A stretch of 64,000 nt of DNA from positions 274,858 through 338,857 of the forward strand of contig NZ_KZ819073.1 of assembly GCF_003115855.1 (NCBI RefSeq), in the 5' to 3' direction. The notes below the pieces were generated by a model that saw only the letters and a list, made by a program, of their open reading frames with translations, was not told where the DNA came from and searched no databases. Every line of letters begins with the position of its first letter. Positions within the stretch are counted from its first letter, which is position 1. The DNA is from Brenneria corticis. GTDB lineage: Bacteria; Pseudomonadota; Gammaproteobacteria; Enterobacterales; Enterobacteriaceae. A program made the position numbers and the translations under genes. Below, piece by piece: positions 51,937-60,115 of this stretch.

Positions 51937-52638
51937 ATGGCGCTTTCACCCGCTCAACGTCATAACGCCCGGTTACAGGCTGAACAGCAGCTATCCCGCT
52001 GCCAGCCGATTACGGGCGGTCATAGCCTGCATTTACAGATCCGGGCGCTGGAAAACGACATCGAGCGGCTGAAAAGCCAACCCATGATCCGTGACCGGGT
52101 GGAGATGAAGCGGCGGGAACTGCTGCCGCGCTGGTTGCCTACGGTTCGGGCATATCTGGACAGTGGCGAGGTGTACCAACATCCCATCTTTGCGTACTGC
52201 ATCGTCTGGCTGTTTGACGTTGACGAGTTTGATCAGGCGTTGGACTGGGCGGATATCGCCATTGCGCAGGGACAGCGCACCCCGGACAACATCAAGCGCA
52301 GTTTTGCCGCGTTCGTGGCGGATACGGTGCTGGAATGGGCGGAGCAGACCGCAGATAGCGGGCAGAGCGTGGAGCCGTATTTCTCCCGCACGTTTAACAA
52401 CGTGGCGGAAAATTGGCGGCTGCATGAGGAAATCACCGCCAAGTGGTTCAAGTTCGCCGGGTTGTTGCTGTTGCGTGACGATAACGGGCAGCCGAGGGCG
52501 ACGGCATCGGATGATGTAGCGCTGCTTGAGAAAGCGGATTTACTGCTGGCCCAGGCTGAGAAATACCACCGCAAGGTTGGCGTTGGCACGATGCGTAAAA
52601 CCATCGCCGCCCGCATCCGATCATTGCAGAAGCATTAA
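51937..52638 (+). CDS. M: Terminase small subunit (P2 gpM)
   Basis: 233 residues. MALSPAQRHNARLQAEQQL and LPTVRAYLDSGEVYQHPIFAYCIVWLFDVDEFDQAL are typical of gpM, which recognises cos DNA and helps the large subunit. It begins two bases after the capsid stop. A 95-bp gap follows. Confidence 0.92.
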   Translation: MALSPAQRHNARLQAEQQLSRCQPITGGHSLHLQIRALENDIERLKSQPMIRDRVEMKRRELLPRWLPTVRAYLDSGEVYQHPIFAYCIVWLFDVDEFDQALDWADIAIAQGQRTPDNIKRSFAAFVADTVLEWAEQTADSGQSVEPYFSRTFNNVAENWRLHEEITAKWFKFAGLLLLRDDNGQPRATASDDVALLEKADLLLAQAEKYHRKVGVGTMRKTIAARIRSLQKH

Positions 52639-52733
52639 AACGACTACCGCAAGCCAGGCGGGCGCGGTTGAGGCAATACACGTTTGTGTGATGTGCCGTG
52701 GAAGCCGGTCAGCCCGCCTTTTACGGGGGATTT

Positions 52734-53186
52734 ATGTTTAGTGGAACACCGGTTGATTATCAGGATGCGGTACTGGCCAACAATGGATTTTGGCCGGATC
52801 TGAACCTGCGCGATTTTCAGGCGCAGCGCACCATCCCGGCAGATATTGACGCCGGAACGGTGGCACAGGCGTTGTTGACCGCAGCCGGTGAGGTCAACGC
52901 CGATTTACTCCGCGTTGAACAGCAACACAGGGATAGCGGCTATGGAATGGCCAGCGCCGTGCCAGGCGTGAGCCTGGACGGAAAAAATCTGCTGTGTGCG
53001 CAGTATCAAAAAGCGGTGTTTGCCAGGGCGAAAGCCGATCTGATCGGTGAGTTCGCCACCATTGGCCGCCGCGAGTCTCATCCGGGACAGGATGGAGATG
53101 AAACACGCAAGGGACTGCTGGCGGAGGCGGCGATCGTTATCCGCCGTATGAAAGGGCTAAAACGCGCCACGGTGAGGCAGGTATGA
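52734..53186 (+). CDS. L: Head completion protein (P2 gpL)
   Basis: 150 residues from the ATG at 52734, which has a CGGGGGA ribosome site; the longer frame from 52698 is not preferred. NNGFWPDLNLRDFQAQRTIPADIDAGTVAQALLTA is typical of gpL, which completes filled heads at the portal vertex. It overlaps the next gene by four bases. Confidence 0.88.
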   Translation: MFSGTPVDYQDAVLANNGFWPDLNLRDFQAQRTIPADIDAGTVAQALLTAAGEVNADLLRVEQQHRDSGYGMASAVPGVSLDGKNLLCAQYQKAVFARAKADLIGEFATIGRRESHPGQDGDETRKGLLAEAAIVIRRMKGLKRATVRQV

Positions 53187-53683
53187 GCCAGTTGGATGCA
53201 TTGACCGGGTTTATCAGGAAAAGCTTGCCTGAACGTGTGATGCAGGGATTTGACAGCCTCATGGATGAGGTGAGTTTTATCCCCGCCCAGCGGGATTTGG
53301 GCGAGGGACAGTATCAACTGGCGGTCATGCAGTTTGATGCGGTGCTGAGCTGGGAGCGTTTTCCTTACCGGGAATGTGATCCGCGTAATTTATGTGCGCT
53401 GCTGCTGGTCTGGCAGACCAATCAGGATGAACAGCCCTTTATGGATGCCGGGCTGGATATGGAATTACCGACGCTGGATATCGATGTTATCGACCAGAAA
53501 ACGGCGGTGGTGGTGGTGACGCTCAAACTGGCTGAATCGCTGGCCATTATTGAGGATGCAAAAGGGATCATCCCCTTTGATGGCAAGCGTTATCGGCTGG
53601 CAGATCCTGAAATCTGGTTTGCCACGGAAGGGCGAATCTTTGGCGCGGATGAAACCGGTGCGGTAATCGGTCAGCCTGCATGA
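53183..53683 (+). CDS. Tail completion protein (P2 gpR-like)
   Basis: 166 residues. Starts MSQLDALTGFIRKSLPER, with QFDAVLSWERFPYRECDPRNLCALLLVW, a pattern of gpR-type tail proteins of P2 and HP1 phages. It is somewhat longer than P2 R (155). It helps finish the tail before head joining. Overlaps both neighbours by four bases. Confidence 0.78.
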   Translation: MSQLDALTGFIRKSLPERVMQGFDSLMDEVSFIPAQRDLGEGQYQLAVMQFDAVLSWERFPYRECDPRNLCALLLVWQTNQDEQPFMDAGLDMELPTLDIDVIDQKTAVVVVTLKLAESLAIIEDAKGIIPFDGKRYRLADPEIWFATEGRIFGADETGAVIGQPA

Positions 53684-54384
53684 TTATCAACGGTGAACTG
53701 AGTAAATCACAGCTTAAGGAATTACGTCAGGCGCTGCAAAAGCTGGATTTCCCGCCCAAAAAACGCCAACGGCTGCTGTGGCGGTTGGCCAAGTATGGGG
53801 TGATTACAGCGGCAAAACGCAATGTCCGGCAGCAGCAAGCGCCAGATGGTGGGGCATGGACACCGCGTAAAACGAAACGGCGCGGCAAGATGTTGCGCAA
53901 TATGCCCAAACTGCTGCATATCCGTGAAATGCCGGAAGTCGAAGCGGTGCGGATCTATCTGCAAGGTGGCGGGTATCGGAATGGCAATACACCGGTACCC
54001 GCTGGCGTGGTAGGGCATGGGCAACAGAACGGTATGCATACCAACATTCGTCGCCAGAGAACAGGGAAAAGAAACCGTGATCCGGCACGAATGGCGACGC
54101 GCCGTCAGGCAAGGAAGCTACGGGCGTTAGGGTACAAAGTGAAACGCGGTACCCGATGGCGTAAGCCGCCGTACAAGGAAATCGAAGAAACCCTGAAATT
54201 TGATCAGGCGGGGTTGTTAATCAAAAAGTTAAGCGGTAAGGCAGCAAAAACCGCCTGGACAGTGGATGTTCCCGCCCGTCCGTTTTTGGGCATGAACGAT
54301 GATGAATTTAACAAGGCGCTGGCGCGTCAGCTACAGGCGATCGGCTTTGGCTGGAATGTGAAAGCGCAGGATATCAAGGGGTAG
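53680..54384 (+). CDS. Virion morphogenesis protein (P2 gpS-like)
   Basis: 234 residues, longer than P2 S (150), as in the HP1 branch. The N-terminal LKELRQALQKLDFPPKKRQRLLWRLAKYG and the C-terminal VPARPFLGMNDDEFNKALA fit the family. Very basic in the middle (GKRNRDPARMATRRQARKLR). It takes part in tail completion. Confidence 0.8.
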   Translation: MIINGELSKSQLKELRQALQKLDFPPKKRQRLLWRLAKYGVITAAKRNVRQQQAPDGGAWTPRKTKRRGKMLRNMPKLLHIREMPEVEAVRIYLQGGGYRNGNTPVPAGVVGHGQQNGMHTNIRRQRTGKRNRDPARMATRRQARKLRALGYKVKRGTRWRKPPYKEIEETLKFDQAGLLIKKLSGKAAKTAWTVDVPARPFLGMNDDEFNKALARQLQAIGFGWNVKAQDIKG

Positions 54385-54386
54385 GT

Positions 54387-55517
54387 ATGAGTTGGCCAAC
54401 GGTACAGGTTAACCAGCTACAGGGCGAAACCAACGAGATCGAACGGGTGGTGCTGTTTGTCGGCATGGGAACGGGCAAGGACAAGGTGGCCAAAACTGTG
54501 CCGGTAAACACCCAAAGCGATCTGGATGTGTTGCTGGGCACGGCGGATTCGGTGCTGAAACGCACGGTAAATGCGGCGATGTTAAACGCTGGTCAGAATT
54601 GGAGCGGCTTTATCTGTGTCCTGCCTAAAGATCTGCCCGTCGAAGGTATCGATCAGGTCTGGACTGAAGCCGTAAAAGCCGCGCAGCGTGTTGCCAGCGT
54701 GGAAGGGGTTGTTCTGACATTGGGCGCGACCAAAGATACGATCCAGGCTGCGGCCAGTCTGCGGGCGGAGTTGATCGCCAAATTTGGCCGCTGGACGTGG
54801 TTTATTCTGGCAGTGGATGGCGTACAGGCTGGGGAAGATTGGGCGGGTTATCTGTTGCGTTTAAGTGCGTTGCAGGAGGGGGCCGCTGTTCCCTCTGTGC
54901 AGCTTGTGCCGCGATTGTGGGGCAATGAGCCGGGCGTATTGGCTGGTCGTCTGTGCAACCGGGCGGTGACCATTGCCGATAGCCCGGCGCGGGTGCAGAC
55001 CGGCGCGTTGCTGGAAATGGGCGCAGCCGATCTGCCGGTTGATGCAACCGGTGCGCTGTTAGACCTGGCCACCTTGCAGGCACTGGAAGCCCAGCGTTAC
55101 AGCGTCCCGATGTGGTACCCGGACTATGACGGCTATTACTGGTCGGATGGCCGCACGTTGGACGTGGAAGGCGGCGATTATCAGGCGATTGAAAACCTGC
55201 GCATTGTCGATAAGGCGGCGCGGCGGGTGCGACTTCAGGCCATTGCCAAGATTGCCGATCGCAGCCTGAACAGCACACCGGGCAGCATTGCCGCACATCA
55301 GGCATATTTTGCCAAGACGCTGCGCGAAATGTCCCGCAGCAGCCAGATTAACGGCATAACGTTCCCCGGCGAGGTAAAGCCGCCGCAGGATGGCGACGTA
55401 GCTATCACCTGGCGAACCAAAACCAAAGTGGAAATTTATATCACGGTGCGTACCTATGAATGCCCGAAAGGCATCACGGTAAGCCTGATTCTGGATCAAT
55501 CGCTGGAGAGTGAATAA
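54387..55517 (+). CDS. Contractile tail sheath protein (DUF2586, HP1/K139 type)
   Basis: 376 residues. The start SWPTVQVNQLQGETNEIERVV and the end TWRTKTKVEIYITVRTYECPKG fit the DUF2586 sheath of HP1 and K139, not the FI sheath of P2. Its stop overlaps the next start (TAATG). It forms the outer, contracting layer of the tail. Confidence 0.85.
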   Translation: MSWPTVQVNQLQGETNEIERVVLFVGMGTGKDKVAKTVPVNTQSDLDVLLGTADSVLKRTVNAAMLNAGQNWSGFICVLPKDLPVEGIDQVWTEAVKAAQRVASVEGVVLTLGATKDTIQAAASLRAELIAKFGRWTWFILAVDGVQAGEDWAGYLLRLSALQEGAAVPSVQLVPRLWGNEPGVLAGRLCNRAVTIADSPARVQTGALLEMGAADLPVDATGALLDLATLQALEAQRYSVPMWYPDYDGYYWSDGRTLDVEGGDYQAIENLRIVDKAARRVRLQAIAKIADRSLNSTPGSIAAHQAYFAKTLREMSRSSQINGITFPGEVKPPQDGDVAITWRTKTKVEIYITVRTYECPKGITVSLILDQSLESE

Positions 55518-55972
55518 TGACGAAACGGATTTCCGGCCAGTCGTTTGATTTCAATATGGATGGCGATCTGGTTCATGTTGAAAAGGTTGGCCTGAGCATT
55601 ACGGATAACACCGCCGCCGCCCAAACGCAGGGTGTCCCCGATGGTTATGTGTCGGGTGACGTGGCGGCAGAAGGTGAAATGGAACTCAGTACCAAAAGCC
55701 TGGCTATCGTGACCACCAAAGCGCGTAGCGCGGGATCGTGGCGCGGTATCGAGCCGGTTGATTTGATGTGGTACGCCAAAGCCGGTAACGAAGAAATTAA
55801 GGTGGAAGCGTTCGGTTGCAAGCTGATTGTGAGCGACATTCTGGACAACGATCCGAAGGGCGGCAGCGTGGTAACGCACAAAATCAAGTACGTGGTGACC
55901 AGCCCGGATTTTGTACGCATTAACGGCATTCCGTATCTGGAATCGGAACTAACGGAAAAACTCATCGGGTAA
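55517..55972 (+). CDS. Tail tube protein (DUF2597, HP1/K139 type)
   Basis: 151 residues. TKRISGQSFDFNMDGDLVHVEKVGLSI and GVPDGYVSGDVAAEGEMELST are typical of the DUF2597 tube family. It is encoded directly after the sheath, the usual sheath-tube order. It builds the inner tube of the tail. Confidence 0.85.
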   Translation: MTKRISGQSFDFNMDGDLVHVEKVGLSITDNTAAAQTQGVPDGYVSGDVAAEGEMELSTKSLAIVTTKARSAGSWRGIEPVDLMWYAKAGNEEIKVEAFGCKLIVSDILDNDPKGGSVVTHKIKYVVTSPDFVRINGIPYLESELTEKLIG

Positions 55973-55981
55973 GGAAACCCC

Positions 55982-56287
55982 ATGCAGGAATATGAAAAGA
56001 ATATCATTTGGTTAGTGGTATTGGGTGGACTAATCGCTATCGGCAAGGTACTGGCTAGTGATGAGAAAATCACGCCGCGTCTGTTTATTGGCCGAGTGAT
56101 TTTGGGATCAGCCACTGCGTTGGCGGCAGGGGCGGTGCTGGTCTGGATTCCGGGACTGTCACAGATGGCCGTTACGGGGCTGGGAGCAGCGTTCGGCGTT
56201 GCCGGTCACCAGGCGGTTGAAATCTGGTTGCGGCGTCGTGGAAGCAGTTTGTTAACAGGGAGCAAGGGAAAGCATGACGTTAAGTGA
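55982..56287 (+). CDS. Holin (HP1 type)
   Basis: 101 residues with about three hydrophobic segments (NIIWLVVLGGLIAIGKVLA; LFIGRVILGSATALAAGAVLVW; GLGAAFGVAGHQAVEIW) and a charged C-terminus. It lies directly before the endolysin and overlaps it by 14 bases. It would make holes in the inner membrane at lysis. Confidence 0.85.
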   Translation: MQEYEKNIIWLVVLGGLIAIGKVLASDEKITPRLFIGRVILGSATALAAGAVLVWIPGLSQMAVTGLGAAFGVAGHQAVEIWLRRRGSSLLTGSKGKHDVK

Positions 56288-56615
56288 GAAACAGCAGCTT
56301 TTTACTCAGTTGGTGGCACAGCTAATTGATTGGGCGGGTGAACGTGGCTACCGATTGACCTTTGGTGAAGCTTACCGCACGCCGGAACAGGCGAAGCTGA
56401 ATGCGAAAAGCGGCGCAGGCATTGCCAATAGTCTGCATACGCAGCGGCTGGCGGTTGATTTTAACCTGTTTATCAACGGGAAATATCAGACGCAGACCGA
56501 AGCCTATTTACCGTTGGGTGAATACTGGGAATCGCTGGGTGGCAGCTGGGGTGGGCGCTTTAAATCCCGGCCGGACGGCAATCACTTTAGCCTGGAACAC
56601 AACGGGGTGCGCTGA
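56274..56615 (+). CDS. Endolysin, M15-family peptidase
   Basis: 113 residues, one short domain. Zinc ligands are probably H55 and D62 (SLHTQRLAVDFNLF) and H104 (DGNHFSLEHNG). YRLTFGEAYRTPEQA is the usual front of M15C-type L-alanyl-D-glutamate or similar endopeptidases. No signal peptide, so it relies on the holin. It ends one base into the spanin start (ATG overlap). Confidence 0.88.
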   Translation: MTLSEKQQLFTQLVAQLIDWAGERGYRLTFGEAYRTPEQAKLNAKSGAGIANSLHTQRLAVDFNLFINGKYQTQTEAYLPLGEYWESLGGSWGGRFKSRPDGNHFSLEHNGVR

Positions 56616-56971
56616 TGGATAAGCCCTGGCTGGTTGTGGTTGTGCTGGTTGCCGTGTTTGCCGCTGGCTGGCAGGCGGCAAATTGGCAGCGGGATAGTGT
56701 AGAACTGGCCGTAACCAATGCGGCCAACGCAGCAGGGGAACAATCCCGCCAGGCGATGCAGGTCGTTGCCAGCCAGTCAGGGCAAAAGCTTGAAGGCCAA
56801 CTGGAGGCGATACGTAATGCGCCAAATAAGGAAATTTACCGGGAAATCATTAAGCCAGTTTTTACTAACGTGTGTCTGTCTGATGAATTTGTCAGCCTGT
56901 ACAACGCCAGCGTTGAAAGAACCGAGCGTGTCTTATCAGGAAAACCTGAAAAAGAAATGCCCGGTCACTAA
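56615..56971 (+). CDS. Inner-membrane spanin (Rz-like)
   Basis: 118 residues. An N-terminal membrane anchor (PWLVVVVLVAVFAAGWQAA) is followed by a helical periplasmic part (QSRQAMQVVASQSGQKLEGQ). It links to the outer-membrane lipoprotein encoded inside it and fuses the two membranes at lysis. It lies in the usual place after the endolysin. Confidence 0.85.
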   Translation: MDKPWLVVVVLVAVFAAGWQAANWQRDSVELAVTNAANAAGEQSRQAMQVVASQSGQKLEGQLEAIRNAPNKEIYREIIKPVFTNVCLSDEFVSLYNASVERTERVLSGKPEKEMPGH

Positions 56972-57107
56972 TTTACCGCGCTTAACGGGGAATACCGGCA
57001 CCGATGCTGCCATGCCATTAACGGGCTGGCCGGAAATATATGCCGATTGTGCCGCCCGGCATAATCAGTTAGTGGATGAAATAAATCAAAGGGAACAGTT
57101 GCCATGA
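56817..57107 (+). CDS. Outer-membrane spanin lipoprotein (Rz1-like), overlapping Rz
   Basis: 96 residues from the ATG at 56817 with a GGAG ribosome site. It starts inside the Rz-like gene in another frame and extends beyond it, the known embedded form of Rz/Rz1 pairs. A signal peptide ends in the lipobox LSAC (LLTCVCLMNLSACTTP). The mature part is Pro/Lys-containing, as usual. It overlaps the next start by four bases (ATGA). Confidence 0.85.
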   Translation: MRQIRKFTGKSLSQFLLTCVCLMNLSACTTPALKEPSVSYQENLKKKCPVTNLPRLTGNTGTDAAMPLTGWPEIYADCAARHNQLVDEINQREQLP

Positions 57108-57361
57108 GCAAGATTGTATTAACTATCGCAGGAAAAGAATTAACGTTTGAACCGAATACGGTTGCCTATAACGGCCTGATTAATGAAATGGCAATGGATA
57201 ATAAAATTGCCCCTGCTGTCACTTATTTGCGGCGTATTGCCAGCGCGGAAAGTAAAGAAGCGCTGGACGAATTATTGAAACTGCCGGGTGCGGCGCTACA
57301 AATTACTGAGGCGGTAAATACTCACTATGCGCCAAAACTGGAAATTGAAGTAAAAAACTAA
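57104..57361 (+). CDS. Tail assembly chaperone, short form (gpE-like)
   Basis: 85 residues. MSKIVLTIAGKELTFEPNTVAYNGLIN is the usual start of P2-like and HP1-like tail chaperones; it lies just before the tape measure gene. The last three codons before the stop form a slippery heptamer, so a share of ribosomes should make a longer product. It coats the tape measure protein during tail building. Confidence 0.85.
   Translation: MSKIVLTIAGKELTFEPNTVAYNGLINEMAMDNKIAPAVTYLRRIASAESKEALDELLKLPGAALQITEAVNTHYAPKLEIEVKN
57352..57358 (+). promoter_or_regulatory. -1 ribosomal frameshift site A AAA AAC
   Basis: The heptamer A-AAA-AAC is in the correct phase (zero-frame codons GTA AAA AAC TAA) and is followed at once by the zero-frame stop. 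In the -1 frame reading continues CTA ACC GAA CGG TTG and stays open to 57552. A small dyad (AACCG/CGGTT) follows immediately. Confidence 0.85.
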
Positions 57362-57552
57362 CCGAACGGTTGCGGGCCATTGATAATAATTTTATCGAAC
57401 AGGCATTAACCTTGCGGCGACATTATTTACCGCATGAGCCGGATGATATCGATAATTTAGCCCGCGCCGTCTGGCTGGATAATTCTTACTGGGAAAAGAT
57501 GCGTGTTGCCGTGGGAAACGGCATTACGCTGGCATTTAAAGGCGACTCATGA
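57358..57552 (+). CDS. E' extension of the tail chaperone, reached by -1 frameshift
   Basis: This open frame gives 64 residues after the slip (LTERLRAIDNNFIEQALTLR onward), for a fused product of about 149 residues, near the 142 of P2 E+E'. It has no convincing start of its own: only a TTG at 57370 with no ribosome site. It overlaps the tape measure start (ATGA at 57549-57552). The rare fused form is essential for tail building in P2 and lambda. Confidence 0.82.
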   Translation, partial: LTERLRAIDNNFIEQALTLRRHYLPHEPDDIDNLARAVWLDNSYWEKMRVAVGNGITLAFKGDS

Positions 57553-59780
57553 AGCAACTGGATTTTACCTTAAGCCTGATCGATAAACTGACGCGCCCGA
57601 TTAAACAGGCGCAATCGTCAGTGACTGGCTTTGCGGAAAAATCACAGGCGGCATTTGGCAAGATTGCGATCGGGGGGGCAGGGCTGTTTGCTACCGCATT
57701 GGCAATCAAAGACGCGCTGGCGCCGGCCATCGAAATGAATGATGCGCTATTGTCAGCGTCAGCCCAGGGCGTGAGTGATGCCACGTTAAAGCAGGTCGCG
57801 GGAAACGGCCTGAAATTCAGCGTGCAGTACGGCAAGTCGGCGCTGGAATTTGTGCAGTCCACCGAAATGATTAAATCGTCAGTCGGTGGGTTATCTGACG
57901 GCGAACTGCCGCGTATGACGACTATCACCAACACGGTGGCGGCGGCGCTGAAAACCACATCGGCGGAAACCACGGAATTTATGGGCCAGATGTTCGCCAA
58001 TTTCCGCACCGATGCGCAGGCGCTGGGGAATGTGGATTTTGCCGAGCGGGTAGCCGGGAAAGCCGCCTATATGCGGCAAGCATTTGGCACCGAAATGGCC
58101 GCTATCAAGGATTTGATGGAAGGGGCAAAAGGCGCGGGTACCAATTTCGGCATAGGCATGGATGAACAAATGGCTGTGCTGGGCGAGTTGCAGCGCACAT
58201 TAGGCACGGAAGCCAGCGGCTCGTATGAATCCTTTCTGACCGGCGCGGCAGAAGGCGCTAAAAAACTGGGGTTAAACTTCACCGATGCTACCGGCAAGAT
58301 GCTGTCTATGCCGCAAATGCTGGAAAAATTGCACGATAAGTACGGGGCCAGCATTGAAGGGAATCTGAAAGCACAGAAGGAACTGGATGAAGCCTTTGGC
58401 GGCGGCTCTGCGGTGATAAAGCAACTTTACGGCAATGTAGGCGTATTGCAGCGGCATATCACCGAACTGGGTAGCAGCGACGGAATGAAACGTGCCACGG
58501 AAATGGCGGAAAAAATGGCGAATCCCTGGGATCGTCTGGTTGCGGTCTGGTACGCCATACGTGCGGCAATGGGGGCCACACTGTTGCCGGTGCTGTATCC
58601 GCTGATCAATAAGATGGCGGATGCCGGTCAGACGTTGCTCAGGTGGCAAACGCTGTTCCCCAACATTGCTAAGGTGATCGGTTATGCCGTGCTGGCCGTG
58701 CTCAGTTTGGCTGCGGCTGGGGCCGTAGTTAACATCGTGATGGGGGTATCATCGTTCATCGTGATCGGCCTGAAAGGATTGTGGGCCGGGTTAACGGCGG
58801 TGATGAAAATCCATGTCGCGGCTATCTGGCTGTATAACAAGGCGGTTATCGCCTGGTCAGCGACGATGCGCCTATTACGCGGTGTACTGCTGGCGGTGCG
58901 TATGGCCACTGTTTTAACTGGAGTGGCGTTTAACTTTGCGCTGTGGCCGGTTTTGCTGGTGATTGCTGCGGTGGCGGCGCTGGCAGCAGGTTGTTATCTG
59001 CTATACCAACATTGGGATCAGATTGTCGCGGCAGTGATGCAAACAGAGGTGTTTAAAACGCTGGCGGCAATCGTGCAATGGGTGGGTGAAATCTTTGCAT
59101 CGGTGTGGGCGTCTGTTGTTGAGGGATGGAATAGCGTCGTTGAATTTATCAGTAACTTTTCATTGATAGATACCATGAAAAATATGGCGTCCGGCATCGG
59201 AGAATTATTTAACGGTCTATGGGATGGCCTGCTGAGTTCGTTTTCCAGCACTTACGGCTGGATTGTTGAAAAGCTGAATCATATACCGGGTGTAAATATT
59301 GATATGCCCGCCAGTACCGCGCCCGTCAGTGTTTCACGGCCTGCTGAGTCTGTCGCTACGGCGTCAAGTCTGACGGGGAATATACCTGCGGTTACTGTAG
59401 GTGCGTCACCTTATGCGGATCATATTACACGTTCGGCAGAGTTAATCCCCGCCGCACCGCAGCCACTTGCACCAACACCAACGGCGATTACGGGTGCGCC
59501 TGTTACGGTCTTACCGGCTGCCTCTACTCCGATAGTCAATATGCCTACGCTACCGGCCCCCTTAAAAGAACCGGCCATGCCCGCGAGCATTAAGCCGGGT
59601 AATAATGAGTTGCTAACCGGTGGGAAATTAAAAGGTATAGAGCGCGGGGGAATAAATAAAGAAATTAACAACAGCAGTAAATCCTATACCGATAACAGTA
59701 AGCATTTTGGCAACGTGGTTATTCATGCGGATAAAGGCATGACGCCGGAACAATTAAGCGAATGGGAAGAATTGCGCTAA
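57549..59780 (+). CDS. Tail tape measure protein (P2 gpT-like)
   Basis: 743 residues. The TP901-type front (KQLDFTLSLIDKLTRPIKQAQSSVTGFAEK) is clear. Several hydrophobic segments occur in the middle (about residues 375-480), as usual for these proteins. A Pro/Ala/Thr-rich part (about 590-690) precedes a short conserved end (NVVIHADKGMTPEQLSEWEELR). It sets tail length and is thought to help DNA pass the host membrane. Confidence 0.92.
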   Translation: MKQLDFTLSLIDKLTRPIKQAQSSVTGFAEKSQAAFGKIAIGGAGLFATALAIKDALAPAIEMNDALLSASAQGVSDATLKQVAGNGLKFSVQYGKSALEFVQSTEMIKSSVGGLSDGELPRMTTITNTVAAALKTTSAETTEFMGQMFANFRTDAQALGNVDFAERVAGKAAYMRQAFGTEMAAIKDLMEGAKGAGTNFGIGMDEQMAVLGELQRTLGTEASGSYESFLTGAAEGAKKLGLNFTDATGKMLSMPQMLEKLHDKYGASIEGNLKAQKELDEAFGGGSAVIKQLYGNVGVLQRHITELGSSDGMKRATEMAEKMANPWDRLVAVWYAIRAAMGATLLPVLYPLINKMADAGQTLLRWQTLFPNIAKVIGYAVLAVLSLAAAGAVVNIVMGVSSFIVIGLKGLWAGLTAVMKIHVAAIWLYNKAVIAWSATMRLLRGVLLAVRMATVLTGVAFNFALWPVLLVIAAVAALAAGCYLLYQHWDQIVAAVMQTEVFKTLAAIVQWVGEIFASVWASVVEGWNSVVEFISNFSLIDTMKNMASGIGELFNGLWDGLLSSFSSTYGWIVEKLNHIPGVNIDMPASTAPVSVSRPAESVATASSLTGNIPAVTVGASPYADHITRSAELIPAAPQPLAPTPTAITGAPVTVLPAASTPIVNMPTLPAPLKEPAMPASIKPGNNELLTGGKLKGIERGGINKEINNSSKSYTDNSKHFGNVVIHADKGMTPEQLSEWEELR

Positions 59781-60115
59781 TGGATGAAGCGAAATATATC
59801 GACTTATTAATTACAAATCGTGATTTTAATTTAAATACCGGTCATGAACCCATTGTGTGCAATAACCACGTCAGTATCGGGCAAGACTGTGTTCACGCCA
59901 TTATTGAAAGCGGGTTAACGACAAAACTAATCGCTGAGCGTAGCCCGACATTACGCGCCGATATCATGACGCAAATTATTATTCTCATTGAGGATGATGA
60001 ACGCATTATTCCCGGCACGGTTGAACTGAGTGAAGAAACGCAAACGCGGTTATGGATCACCGCAGAGACCTATGATTTTGGCCGTATTCAGGTGAGTGCT
60101 GATTATGACGACTAA
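59780..60115 (+). CDS. DUF2590-type tail/baseplate protein
   Basis: 111 residues from the ATG at 59780, which overlaps the tape measure stop (TAATG). The longer frame from 59762 is not preferred. YIDLLITNRDFNLNTGHEPIVCNNHVSIGQDCVHAIIESG resembles the DUF2590 proteins of HP1-like phages; the form recalls P2 W, a small baseplate wedge protein. It overlaps the J start by 11 bases. Confidence 0.75.
   Translation: MDEAKYIDLLITNRDFNLNTGHEPIVCNNHVSIGQDCVHAIIESGLTTKLIAERSPTLRADIMTQIIILIEDDERIIPGTVELSEETQTRLWITAETYDFGRIQVSADYDD

Noticed and set aside
57370..57552. E' as an independent gene starting at TTG
   Set aside because: No ribosome site before the TTG, and the frame is exactly -1 to the chaperone with a slippery heptamer at the join.
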